Shown here piece after piece: positions 12,252-22,894 of a DNA stretch of 64,000 nucleotides; positions within the stretch are counted from its first letter, which is position 1, and every line of letters begins with the position of its first letter. Made by a program: the position numbers and the translations under genes. The stretch spans positions 31,351,501-31,415,500 of the forward strand of contig NC_090997.1 in assembly GCF_041146395.1 (NCBI RefSeq), given 5' to 3'. The DNA comes from Eulemur rufifrons (Eukaryota > Chordata > Mammalia > Primates > Lemuridae). The notes below the pieces were generated by a model. It was not told where the DNA came from and searched no databases. It worked only from the letters and a program-made list of their open reading frames with translations.

Positions 12252-12804
12252 CCCAGGAATAGAACTCCTGCTCCAGATGAAAAACCCAATGCACAGGGCT
12301 TAGATGCTGACTTTATTTTTTCCCAACCATATGAAGGAGTCAGGAATCTTTGGCCCAATGTCATAGAACCAGTGATAGTCACACAAAGGGAAAGAAAAAA
12401 AAATCTAGATTCTAAGGCCACAGAGTCCCTACAGTGAGAAATATGTGGTCCTGGCCAGAGTGTAGACAGCTGAAGTACCATGTAGACAGTTTGGTAGATA
12501 TCATCTTCATCATTGAAAGTACTCAAATGCATGGACTTCTGAAGTGGTTCAGACTCCTTTTACTTACAAATAGAGCAATGCCATTCTTGCTCAGGGAATA
12601 GTAAAAGTCTTCCAATTAGATGTGAAGAAGCCATTTAGAGTCCCCTGGAGCCATGTACGTTTTTGATAATAATAAATGGAGATTGTCGCCATCCTCTTAT
12701 CTCAGTGTCCAGGAAAAGGGTCATGTGAGTAAGGCCAAGAATGTGGCACATAAAAAGATCACATATTTCTCCTTTGAATTTCACAGACTTTAAATGTACA
12801 GATT
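12252..12804. other. No recognisable element
   Basis: Mixed sequence between two LTRs. No gene or repeat identified. Confidence 0.35.
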
Positions 12805-12975
12805 TGTATTGGTTTTCTATTGTCACGTAATGAATTACCACAAACTTGGAGACTTAAAACTATACTCATTTGTTATCTCACATAACAAAAGTCCTGTACA
12901 TCAGGACCAAATTCTCTGCTCAGGATCTCATGAGGCTGTCTTAGCGTGTTTTATGTTGCTATAAAGGAATAACTG

Positions 12976-13507
12976 AGGCTGTAACCAGCTCCATGGACCC
13001 CCATATGATTTTTATAATCTTCCCCTTTACTTGACCCTTTAAGTTGTTTCTTAGAAATGATGGACTTGAACTCCTGGCCTCTAGTGATCCTCCCACCTCA
13101 GCCTCCCAAAGTGCTGGGTTTATAGGTGTGAGTCACCACACTTGGCCTGAAAGGATGGGTTTTCTGCAAGTCAAAGGAGTTGAGATTCTGAAGATCCCAG
13201 GGCAGACTTCCTGATGCCAATATTTACCATCCCCCACAACCTGTCCCCAGCATATGTAGACTCTTGTGAGATACACCATGTCCTGCCCCAAGGCATGTGG
13301 CCCCTCCTTTAAAAACCCATGATATGCCTTAGCCAGAGAGATGGATTGGAGGCAGCTTCTCCTATTCTCCCAGCAAGACATCTGTCATATTAAAAATTCC
13401 TTTCTTCTTTGGCAGTCTTCCTTATCTCCATAATTGGATTTTTAGATTTTTGTGCAATGAGCAACTGAACCTAGACTAAAACCCTTTTGCAGTTTTGACA
13501 ACAAGGC
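12976..13507 (+). mobile_element. Solo LTR, class I ERV, 524 bp, 4-bp target duplication AGGC
   Basis: 12980-13503 starts TGTAACCAG and ends TTTTGACAACA (TG...CA). It is flanked by aggc on both sides (12976-12979, 13504-13507), the duplication length of gammaretrovirus-like elements. Joining the flanks restores 'gaggctgggtaatttataaa' of the host LTR. Promoter-like 'ctttaaaaac' (near 13308) and a polyadenylation-type ATTAAA (near 13390) give plus orientation. No retroviral coding sequence remains. Confidence 0.83.
13045..13147 (-). mobile_element. Alu left-monomer fragment inside the solo LTR
   Basis: 'gaactcctggcctctagtga', 'cctcagcctcccaaagtgct' and 'gtgagtcaccacacttggcc' give the reversed first arm of an Alu. 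The right arm and poly(T) are absent or eroded, so a monomeric or truncated copy. Confidence 0.85.
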
Positions 13508-14499
13508 TGGGTAATTTATAAAGAAAAGAGGTTATTTGACTCATTGTTCTGCAGGCCATACAAGATGCATGGTGCCAGCAACTGCTCAGCTTCTGGTGAG
13601 GGCTTTTGTGCTGCATAAAAATGTGGCAGAGAAGGCCAAAGGGGAAGCAGGCACGTATATGGGAGGGACCAAGCCTGAGAGACATCCTGGCTTTATAACA
13701 ACCCACTCTCATGGGAACTAATCCACTCCCTGAGAACCAATCCTGTCTCATGGGAGCAAGAACTCATTCATTACCACAAGAATAGCACCAAGCCATTCCT
13801 AAGGGACACAGTGTCCTCATGACCCACACACCTCCCACCAGGCTCCAACTCCCAACTCTGCCACACTGGGAATTAAATTGCAGCATGAGACGTGGTAGAA
13901 ACAAACCTTATCCAAACCATACCACACACTAAAACCAAGGTATCAGCCAGAGCTATAATTCTTATCTGAGGCTCAGGACCACTGGCTATTGGCAGAATCC
14001 CCTCTCACGCTTTCAACAGGACCTCCTTCATCTGCAAACCAGTAATAGTGCATTGGGCCAACACCCTTCGAATACCTGTATCTTCCTATTTTATTTCCTC
14101 TTCGGCTTTTAAGGATTCATGTGATGACATTGGGCCACCCAGGTAATACGAAATAATCTCCCTATTTTAAAGTCAACTGATTAGTAGCCTTAATTATATC
14201 TGTAAAGCTCCTTCACAGCAGTACCTAGATTAGTGTTTAGTCAAATAATCAGAGAATGAAACTTGGGGGGAACTTCTTTAGAATTCTGCCTACCACGAGA
14301 TCTAAAAAACTCAGGCTAAAGGCATTAATGTGTATGTAAGTAATATTCAAACTTTTTTAAAAGCAACTATAAAAAGAGGATAAAACATTATCCAGAAAAA
14401 AAATTAAATTACCACTAACCATGTTGAATTTTTTGCCTTGCTTCTGGGTTTAAAAAATAAAACCTTGGGTGGTAGAATGAAGGTAAAATGGGAAGAGAG

Positions 14500-14700
14500 T
14501 TTAGATCTGGGAACTCTTAACTCCACAATTAGTGGAGATATTGAGAGAGATAATTCAGTCTCCCTGAGACTCAATTTCCCCTCTTATCTAGGCCTTCATC
14601 AGATAAAAAGTTAATAATATTAATGCTTTATAGGGTTGTTATGAGAATCAAATTAGATAGTTTCCAGAAAGTGCTTTGTAAACTGTAAAGTCTAAAGAAT
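14500..14700 (+). mobile_element. MIR SINE
   Basis: 'cagtctccctgagactcaat', 'ttcccctcttatctag', 'ttaataatattaatgcttta', 'tagggttgttatgagaatca' and 'agtgctttgtaaactgtaaa' follow the MIR core order. Confidence 0.7.
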
Positions 14701-15339
14701 ATGTCTAAAGAATTGCTAAAACTATCACAGAAAGTTTAAGTCTATTTCAGAAAGATCCAGAGAACTCAACCACTCCTTCCTTTAACAAAATACTCACCCT
14801 GGAGGATAGATTCTGACAACCAAGAAATCCAAATTTTAGTAGAAATTTATCCATCATTCATGCTAGAGTATATTCCTGTATATACATGAGTTGTGCGTAT
14901 GTGTGGCTGAGTGTGTCTTTCAAGAGGATCCACCATGTTAAAATTGTATTGTACTAATTAAATGGGCAAAATAATAAGACCAGGGCACATTCTGATGAAG
15001 GGAATTTAATACCAAGACCTTAAAGAAAAATCTAAGAGTCTCCAAGATCCAAGCAACTAGAGTTGAAGCCCTAACAAAGGAAAAACAAAGCACTTTAAAC
15101 ACTCAAGAAAACAAACCATCTGGTGTCACACTCTGCCTAGAAGATCTTTGTGGAACTATCTGAGTGGTTTGGGTTAGCAAGTGTAAGTAATCACATAAGT
15201 AAGTGTTCAGGCACCTGCTATATTCCTACTACACCTCTGGTCATCTATCTCTCCTTTGGCACATTATCACTAATGTTTATTTCTATTCTCAATTACTGCA
15301 TCCTAAGGATTATTTTATTTATGCACTTAAAAAGCACTT
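14701..15339. other. No recognisable element
   Basis: A/T-rich, including a short TG-rich patch near 14884-14920. No gene or repeat assigned. Confidence 0.35.
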
Positions 15340-15455
15340 ATATAACATGAATTATGTGCAAAGCACTGCTCTGAATTCTTTATTAATATTAACTCAAAAT
15401 GCTAACTCATCTTTATAACAACCCTATAAAGTTGAAACTATTATTATACGTATTT
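15340..15455 (-). mobile_element. MIR SINE fragment
   Basis: 'attatgtgcaaagcactgct', 'ctgaattctttattaatatt' and 'ataacaaccctataaagttg' match the reversed MIR end. Confidence 0.65.
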
Positions 15456-16679
15456 ATACAAAAACCTAACTATAGCAATTTGTTTCAAAATATTTTTTCT
15501 TCTTAAAAAAGGAGGTATTTTTTCCAAATGGTTTCATTTCATCATTTCTACAATTTACATCAAGAAAGGATTTGAAATGCAGTTGCTAAAGGCTTTATCC
15601 TGATAAAGATGACAACACACTGCTTTCAATAAAATCTTTGAAGTGAACGGATTAGCCCCACACAAAACCCACTTTGATTAGAGGTGACATTGGGATTTTT
15701 CTAAATAGTGTAAGTTTTAATGAAGGAAATTTCCCTCTCCACAAAAGGCACCAAGTTGTCTGTTTTTTGCTCATTATGTCTCTTGAACAGTATAGTTCTT
15801 TTCTATGTTTTTAAAGTGTGTACAGTTCAAAATGCTTTGATTTTATTCTTGCTACTTCTAATAAACATGATGAAAATGTGTCATTCCCTACTCTTAGCAG
15901 GAAAGACATGCTCTTGATATATTTTCTTATATCTCTCCAGCAAAATTTTCTAAAATTTCTCCTGATTTATTTTTCTATTTCAAGGTTAAGCTAAAAAAAA
16001 ATTAGAAACAATATCCCAAAGTGATAAATTGCTCTACCTTATTCTTACCTTGTAAGGCACACAATTAATCCAAGTGTGATACTTTCTAGTAAACTATACC
16101 TGGGTTTATTCTGAAAGTCCATGGGTGCAAGTGACAGAAACAGCAACAGCCTGGCGCAGGACTGATACTACTCATTCAAGCGGAAGGTTAGTTCTGAGAA
16201 AAGCTTTTATAAATGTAAATTTTATTTTGTGTCTTTATATTTCAAATTCCATGTACGTACCAGATGCTTGAAATTCATATAAAATGATCATCAGCATTAA
16301 CCAGTTGGTAAAAGTTTATTGTAGTTAAGGGCACATGACATTTGAGACCAGATCTCTTTCTTTGAGAAGTGAATTTACCCGGTACTAAAATAAGATAAAT
16401 TTTCTCTAAGAGTTCAGGGGAAAATAACATTGAGAGTTAAGTTGCTAAAAAAGATAAGCATTTTATTAATTTGTCTCTCACACTAATGTATTTGAAGCTG
16501 TTTTGACAATATATTTAGCAGCAAACACCACCATGGTCCTAAGACAATTGGCTCCAAGTGCATTAGCCTCAAGAACAGTCCCAGAGTTGTGTGTGCTGAG
16601 ACCAAGATTAAGATAGCCCTTTTAAATTTTTTTTTAGCAAAAATATCAACATTTTCATTTTTTCCTTTTTTTTATGCAG
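15456..16679. other. No recognisable element
   Basis: About 1.2 kb with no element identified. T-runs near 16622-16672 lie just before the retroviral block. Confidence 0.35.
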
Positions 16680-16804
16680 ATACTTTAGATCACCTAAACG
16701 CTGGCCCCTCCACTAGGGGCTTCACCTCTTTACTTTGGTATGATGGACGCAACGTTTCACTTCTGATAATTTTAACAAGATGTGAGTTATTAGAGACACT
16801 TCAT

Positions 16805-17225
16805 AGGGACCCTTGCACTTCTCTGCTTCCAACTGGGGCAGGGACCTGAAAGAGGCAAACCCGTGTGTAGTGGTTAGCACCTGACCCACTCATTTGACAT
16901 ACTGCTTTGCTCGGGTCCGTTATCACTCTTGTGACACGTCCAGCGCTCCGTGGAGTGTGCTCCTGGGTCCTGTTGGCAATAGCTTGCCTGCTGACGTCCT
17001 CACCATTGGAGCAGGAGGTGCCGAGCCGTCTCTGTAGCTGTCTGTCCGTGGCCTCCATCACCAGCAGGTTATTCTCCATTTTCTTGGCCTGCTTGCCTGC
17101 ACTGTTGCTGCCCGTCATCCCGTTGTCCTCCGAGGCCTGTTCCTGTATGCATGCAGGAACTCGGGGAAGGCCCTGCCAGCCCTTTTTCCTCTTGATAATT
17201 GCAACTCAGCTTCCCGGGCTGAAGT
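16805..17225 (-). other. Unassigned coding-like segment beyond the RNase H fragment
   Basis: After the RNase H-like part there is an open minus-strand frame of about 140 codons (stop near 16801; open back to about 17225) that is GC-rich and CpG-bearing compared with its surroundings. The start MTGSNSAGKQAKK lies at 17118. It contains a block LLVMEATDRQLQRRLG (about 17057-17010) that does not look like integrase or envelope to me. It could be captured host sequence, a processed pseudogene piece, or chance openness. Confidence 0.35.
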
Positions 17226-17272
17226 CCCAGGTGGCAGTGCCCCTGCTGTGATCACCACATATCCAGCCCCTT

Positions 17273-17770
17273 GTTGTTCATAAATCTGCTCCCGTCAGTG
17301 AAAAAGAGCCCAATCTTGCTCTGACATCAACTGATCTGACAGATCCATCCTGGTAGAATACACAGCCTCCAGAACCTCTAAACAGTCAGGTTGTAAAGGC
17401 TCGTTCCCTTTGGCTGGCAAAAGGACTGCAGGATTGAGAATAGACACAACTCACAAGCAGCGGTTACTGCCCAGAGGCAAAGAGACCATCCTCTGACAAT
17501 ATTGTTCATTAGTTTTGACATGCCACTGGCTGTGGGATGCCTCTTAGCATCTATACTAAGACTCTAAGGCTCATTCCTTGTTCTTCTCCATACAAGGGCT
17601 TTACCATCAGTCTCAAGTCTGGGATCCAGATACCATACCTAGGAACCGCAGATAAGCTAATATAAGTTTACAAATCTGTCCGATTGCAGGTTCCACAAGG
17701 CCCCTGCTAAGCTTCTATCAAACAGAGCAGGAGAGCCCTTTTAAACCTCTGAGGCAACACAGTCCCAGGA
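17273..17770 (-). pseudogene. Retroviral pol fragment (RT and RNase H), broken
   Basis: The RT block VLPQ(R)FK at 17760-17737 is the conserved segment before the RT active site. The RNase H block FTDGS, with its catalytic Asp, is at 17308-17273, followed by a short stretch resembling LPPGTSA..AEL near 17240. The YxDD active site between them was not found. Frameshifts separate the blocks, so no enzyme could be made. Confidence 0.68.
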
Positions 17771-17959
17771 TCCTGCCATTGAAATGTAACTGAGCACCAA
17801 TCAAGCTCCTCAGCCAGCTGCCTACACTGCCTCACTGCTACCTGGCCCCTCCTCCACTGCTCCCTGTATGGCTGGGTGTGGCTGGAGTTGGGGTTGGGGC
17901 TGCAGGCAGGGGAAGGGCCCCCCCACTAGACCACTTCTGACCATGCAGGTTGGCACCAA

Positions 17960-18335
17960 TGGAATCCCCACTGTCAATTTTTCCCAGGGCTCCTGTGGGG
18001 ATATTTGGAGACAGGGCACTCCAGCCCCCTTCTTTGCCATCTGAGTCCTGGACTTAAAAAAACATTTTCTCCCCTGGGGCCTTCTTGCTACCCGGAGGCT
18101 TTTGCAACTTTTGGGCAATGTTCCTTTCAAGGTCCTTCTTCTTTACAAAAAGTCAGTCTGGGGTGGCTTTTTTGCCCATTTCTTTTGACTGTCTCAAAGG
18201 ACCTGCCAGTTGTTCTTGCACATTCAAACCCCCTATCTGATATTGCCACAAATTGCCCACCCAGGCTATGGGTTCCCTCTGGCCCAAATTGAGTTTGCTG
18301 CCAAGAGACACCATTTGAACCCCAAGTCATAATTT
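17960..18335 (-). pseudogene. Retroviral gag 3' end / protease start, broken (tentative)
   Basis: A basic, Pro-rich segment leads to a degenerate nucleocapsid-knuckle-like stretch (CF...ECP spacing at about 18066-18018). It is followed by the QEPWEKLTVG block (18000-17972), which resembles the run-in to a gammaretroviral protease. The protease DTGA motif is not visible and the knuckle lacks its middle Cys and His. Identified mainly by position upstream of pol. Confidence 0.45.
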
Positions 18336-18339
18336 ACTA

Positions 18340-18727
<388 letters not shown>

Positions 18728-18856
18728 GGCAGTGCCCTCCTTGGCCCCTCCCATGGTGCCAAGATGGTGGCAGCAGTAGGCATTCCCTCCCCCTTGCTGT
18801 GCACTGCTCACTAATGGGCCACGTGTGCCAGTCCTTCTTCCTGCCAGGTCCACCCC

Positions 18857-18997
18857 CAGAATTTGGTGTTTCTGGGTGGGCCCATCAGCACCCTGGTGGA
18901 ATGGCACCCCATAGCTGCTGGAAGAGCCAGGAAGCAGGCCTGGGTCAAAACGGAGGGTCTTCATGGGTAGGAGCAACTTCTTTTCAAGGTGAAAGAG
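18857..18997 (+). repeat. Inverted repeat arm 1 (provirus leader)
   Basis: 141 bp starting cagaatttggtg and ending aaggtgaaagag. About 90% identical by eye to the reverse complement of 20105-20246, which abuts the LTR end. The arms enclose about 1.1 kb. Confidence 0.85.
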
Positions 18998-19261
18998 TAC
19001 GGGATCAACTCCGGCAGCTGCTGATGTGGCCCCACCTGGCGCTTCTCCCTGGCTGGCTGTGGGGGTTTCAGTGGGTGCAGGAGGACCTCATTTATCAAAA
19101 ATCATACAAACACAGATCATTTTGTATACCATAAACACTGAGTTTATCTCAATTAGAGAGCTTGAGACTCAACATTTTAATTCTATAGTGGCAGATTGAC
19201 CATTTGAGCTCTGAATTTTAAAAGAAACACCAGCTAAGAATAAATCAAGGACCATCAACCA

Positions 19262-19320
19262 ACACTTTTCCTCACACTCCAGACAAGCACTACAAACCAT
19301 CACTTTTCCTCACACTCCAG
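19262..19320. repeat. Direct repeat in provirus leader
   Basis: 'acttttcctcacactccag' occurs at 19263-19281 and again at 19302-19320. A third, shorter relative ('cttctcacactccagca') is at 19463. Confidence 0.85.
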
Positions 19321-19677
19321 ATAGGTGGTATCACAATAGTCTTTAGACATAGGTATGAAATCTCACCAGACAAAAACTCACAAGCAATATAGGGAATTCC
19401 CAAGACAAGCAATCTAAAATGCCAAGGTCTATCAATCCAATGGGAATTTTCATTTAATGGCCACTTCTCACACTCCAGCATGCACATTGGATTACAACAC
19501 CATTCTCTTTACACGTAGGTTTGTAGCTACAAGTAACCATTCAGTCAAAGTTTTTCCCAAGGGACTATGAGATGGAGCTTTCCTATGTTGCGACAAAACT
19601 TCACAAACAAATAAACAGAGACAATACAGGAAATCCCCAACACAAAATGCCATGGCTGACCAAATGGGAAGCATAAA

Positions 19678-19790
19678 ATGAGAACCAAATTCTCAATTGA
19701 GAATCAGCATCTCCTAATCCAAAATGGTACAAACAGAGAACCAAATTCTCCCACATGAAAGAACCAACATCTCCCAATCCCCCCTGGTTC
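19678..19790. repeat. Tandem repeat, about 56-bp unit, in provirus leader
   Basis: 'gagaaccaaattctc' occurs at 19680 and 19737. Each is followed by a 'catctcc(t/c)aatcc' block, so two diverged tandem units. Confidence 0.8.
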
Positions 19791-20104
19791 CCTGGGAACC
19801 ACAAATGAGCTCAGTCCAAACCAGGTTCCCTAGTTCCTCTCAACCTCTTGACTTCCACTCCCAAATCAGCACCTCAAAACAAATCCAACAGGGAGGTCTG
19901 AATCCCCCCCCCATAAGGGTGGAAATGGGGTCTTGGCATCCTGGGGAACTCTTACGAACGGCTGAGGCTATCTTGATGCTTCCCAAATCTGTTTCCTTCT
20001 CAACTGAGTTCAGGTTGCGGGGAGCCATGTCTACTTCAGAGAGATAGAGACAAGAGTTCCCTGGAGCTAAAACAGGCTCCAGCAGCTGCTGGGGCTGTTC
20101 CTTC

Positions 20105-20246
20105 CTCTCTCACCTTGAAAAGAAGTTGTTCCTACCCATGAAGACCCACTACTTTTGACCCAGGGCTGCTTCCTGGCTCTTCCAGCAGCTGTGGGGTGCC
20201 ATTCCACAAAGGGGCTGATGGGCCTACCCAGGAATGCCAAATTCTG
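20105..20246 (-). repeat. Inverted repeat arm 2 (start of provirus leader)
   Basis: Reverse-complement partner of 18857-18997. Its outer end falls at the likely LTR end (minus strand ...gtggtaaca, plus position 20245), so it is the first part of the leader. Confidence 0.85.
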
Positions 20247-20494
20247 TTACCACAAGTTCGTCACTTGTCCCTGAGCACAAGTGATTTGAGAAGGAAAGAG
20301 GAGTTTATTAATTTGCCAGCAAATGAGGAGATTGGCAGACTGCCATCTCAAAGTACCAACATCCTTGAAAATATCCCTTACTGTTTGGTTTGAGAATTCA
20401 TTCATTGGGCCCATTACAAACCAGGTTTCATGCTTTCTGATAATGCATGCAGAGTGTTTTATAATCTTCAATCGCCATCTGAGTAAGGTGATAT
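20245..20494 (-). mobile_element. LTR remnant of the provirus (5' LTR, U3 truncated)
   Basis: On the minus strand: a TATA-like attataaaac (about 20466), a polyadenylation-type ttaataaact (about 20300), and an end at ...gtggtaaca (20245). Only about 250 bp survive, so most of U3 is missing. The neighbouring LTR at 20495 is different in sequence. Confidence 0.55.
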
Positions 20495-20947
20495 TGTTAG
20501 GTCTGGAGCAGAGAGAGAGACACACACACAAAGCTTCATGTGTAGCAAAATGCTGTTTATTTTGAGCATCTGGGTACAGATGGGTGGAGGCCAAAAAAAA
20601 AAAAGAAAGAAAAAGGGGGGGAGGGTCCACAGAGAAAATGGGAGCGCCTTGGGTTTTATAGAGGGTTTTTCTGGGAGGAGTAAACAAATTATTTTCAAAC
20701 AACTGGGAAGGATAAGGAAAGTAAGTTCCCCTCTTTCATTCCATTCCTTTATCTCCCTGGGGAACAACCTGGAGGGATAAGCCTCCTCCTTATCAGGAGT
20801 GATAAGGAAAGTCATTCCCTTATCTCCCTAGGGGTCTGGCAAAGGCTACCTGCTTAACATACCCCTAGGAAGGGGGAGAGCAGTGGGTTTTATAGGAGGT
20901 TTGGATGAAAGTTTGGGGACAACGAATTATTTAAGCCTAACAGATAA
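20490..20947 (-). mobile_element. Solo LTR of an unrelated ERV, 448 bp
   Basis: 20495-20942. On the minus strand it starts TGTTAGGCTTAAAT and ends CAGACCTAACA, so the ends form a TGTTAGG/CCTAACA inverted repeat. TATA-like tctataaaaccc (near 20660) and polyadenylation signal AATAAA (near 20553) are correctly ordered. Flanks gatat and gataa agree at 4 of 5 positions. No primer-binding site follows, so it is a solo LTR. Confidence 0.8.
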
Positions 20948-20954
20948 AACTACA

Positions 20955-21185
20955 GAAATAGCAACAACAGCTAATGTTTATTTCATGCTTACTGTGTCCC
21001 AGACACTCTAATAAACACTTTATAGCTATTAATTATTATATTTATTTTTCAAATGAGGAGACTGAAGCCTGAGAGACTGAGTAAATTGTCCAGGGTCGCA
21101 AAGCTAGTAAGTGAGACAGTCAGGATTGGAACCTTGGAGTCTCTTTCAAGAGTACATATCTTAACCACACAATTGTGAATCAAAA
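20955..21185 (-). mobile_element. MIR SINE, nearly full
   Basis: 'gctaatgtttatttcatgct', 'tactgtgtcccagacactct', 'caaatgaggagactgaagcc', 'gtcgcaaagctagtaagtga' and the tRNA-like end 'aagagtacatatcttaacca'. Confidence 0.88.
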
Positions 21186-21321
21186 TACTACCTCTTGCAT
21201 AAATAATGAGACTGCCTACCCTTTAAATATACACCCAAACCTCATGCATACTATCTATAGCAGTTCCTAACAAGCACTTCACTCCTGTATATTTACGTGT
21301 TAGTTGTACATTGTTGGGTGG

Positions 21322-21701
21322 TTCTGGCTCAGGGTCTCCCGTGTCATGTCAAGCCCTCATCTGAAGGATTGATTGGAGCTGAGGATCTGCTCCCAAGATG
21401 GCTTATTCACACAGCTATTGGGACCAGACCTTGTTTCCTAGCCACACAGACCTATTCATAAGGCTGCTAAGTGAGCTGGCACTGACCTCCCCCAGGGCAA
21501 GTGATTGATTCAAAAGGGAGAGCAAGGCAGGGCCACTTGTCTTTTGTGATCTAGCCTCAGGGATCACATGCCATTAGTTCTGTTTTATCTTGGTCATTAG
21601 AAGTGAGTCACTAAGTCCAACCCAATCTCAGAGAAGAGAATTAGGCTCCATCCTTTGAAGGGAGTGTCAAAGAATTTTGGACATATTTTAAACCCACCAC
21701 A
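21322..21701 (-). mobile_element. MaLR LTR (MLT1J-L-like)
   Basis: 'gttctggctcagggtctccc', 'tcatctgaaggattgattgg', 'ctcccaagatggcttattca', 'ctagcctcagggatcacatg', end 'cccaccaca'. Solo and degraded. Confidence 0.7.
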
Positions 21702-22275
21702 TTTAATATAGTTCAGCCGGAGAAATTTCTGTATCTCATTGACCAACTGTCTATTACCAAAATTCAATTTTATCTTCTAATACTGAGAACTATTCTACTA
21801 CATCTTATCTCATTCTAAATATTCTAAACAATTCTGGCTCGGCTCTAAATATTCTAAACAACTCTGTCATCTTTTCTTCCTGTTACCTTGACTCCATGGC
21901 AATGGACCCAGAAATGCTGAGCTAATCAGGCTGCACACAGATTAGCTGTTTTGGGTCACCGTTCATACATACCTATTGGGAGGATGCCAGCAAAAGAAAC
22001 ACAAAAGAAGTCATTTACCTAACCCTGCCCTGCAGCCATGTGATTTCCTGAATATCCTGTTCCCCTTACTTTGACCAAATTGACAAGCAAAGTTTGCTTC
22101 AGACCCTGATGGCCAGCACTTCTCCCCTGGATCCCAGGATCCTCCTTCTGCCTGCTCTGGCCCACGTTCCCCACTCAGGTGTGCCCAGAAGTCAGCTTGC
22201 CTTTCCATCTGTTCATCCACTAGGGCCATCTCCGAAAGTCACTATCACCTGGCACTAATCTGATCGACTAAGTCA
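21702..22275. other. No recognisable element
   Basis: Contains a local direct repeat 'tctaaatattctaaacaa' at about 21813 and 21845. No gene identified. Confidence 0.4.
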
Positions 22276-22501
22276 ATCTAAGCCAGAGTTTCTCAGCTTC
22301 AGCACTATTGACATTTGGTGCTGGATAATCTTGGTTGTGGAGGGCCATCCTGTGCCTCACAGGATGTGACAGCATCCCTGTCCTCTACCCACGAGACGCT
22401 ACTAGTACTTCCCAGTAATGACAAACAAAAATGTCTCTAGGCATTGCCAAACATTTCCTGGGGTGCAAAATTGCTCTTGATTGGGAACCACTGATCTAAG
22501 C
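22276..22501 (-). mobile_element. MER20 (hAT-Charlie) with perfect 8-bp target duplication
   Basis: Element 22284-22493 starts cagagtttctcagctt and ends gattgggaaccactg. It contains 'cactattgacatttggtgct' and 'aaaaatgtctctaggcattg'. Flanks are identical: atctaagc at 22276-22283 and 22494-22501. Full-length, about 210 bp, reverse of the usual consensus. In placental mammals some MER20 copies act as endometrial regulatory elements; nothing here shows whether this one does. Confidence 0.93.
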
Positions 22502-22894
22502 TATTATGACTGAAATTGACTGAGTAAAATCTGTGAGCTTTAACAGGTAAAACACATGCATAGATGTTCCATTCTTCATCTAAAAGAGGCTATCAATGAT
22601 GTGTAGAGATAAGTAAGAAAGATTTCAGTATGATTCAAGTATTTAATTTAGGTGGCTGTCTCTTTAATTGCTACTTAGCCTTTTGTCCACCAGCTAATTT
22701 GGGGGAAAGTGGAGGAATTCTGCACAATAGGTTGTGTTTTCTCAAGGTTACAAAAACTTGCATGATCTGGAACACAATGGAGAAAGAAAATGAGGGGAAC
22801 TAGAATGAGAATAAGGATAGTAGAAAAAGTAAACTTGTTTTTTTTTCCATGTTAAAATTATTTTAGACTATCTATGAGATGTTAGACTTTAATT
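22502..22894. other. No recognisable element
   Basis: A/T-rich DNA without assignable elements. Confidence 0.35.

Larger units (their letters stand above)
12937..13924 (-). mobile_element. MST/THE1-like MaLR LTR inserted in the outer LTR
   Basis: Reversed LTR: 'gtgttttatgttgctataaa', 'ggaataactgaggc', then (after the inner solo LTR) 'aggctgggtaatttataaag', 'tctgcaggccatacaagatg', 'caagaactcattcattacca', 'cacacctcccaccaggctcc' and the end 'tatccaaaccatacca'. It is interrupted at 12980-13503. No clear 5-bp target duplication remains. Confidence 0.78.
12805..14296 (-). mobile_element. Outer LTR of a nested stack (MaLR/ERVL-grade)
   Basis: The left part (12805-12936) reads 'tgtattggttttctattgtc' and 'gaattaccacaaacttggag'. 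The right part (about 13925-14296) continues with 'taaaaccaaggtatcagcca', 'gacattgggccacccaggta', 'ctccctattttaaagtcaac' and ends 'attctgcctaccac'. The two halves join without obvious loss when 12937-13924 is removed, so this is one LTR split by a later insertion. Confidence 0.72.

Noticed and set aside
16660..16690. Splice-acceptor-like polypyrimidine tract followed by ag
   Set aside because: The plus-strand sequence downstream has no sustained coding frame and lies in a minus-strand provirus.
20225..20245. Primer-binding site after the provirus LTR
   Set aside because: The sequence after the LTR end (minus strand gaatttggcattcctggg) does not match a tRNA 3' end that I can name with confidence.
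20247..20815. Minus-strand frames of 151 and 115 codons
   Set aside because: They run across the junction of two different LTRs and through a homopolymer-rich U5 region; no domain seen.
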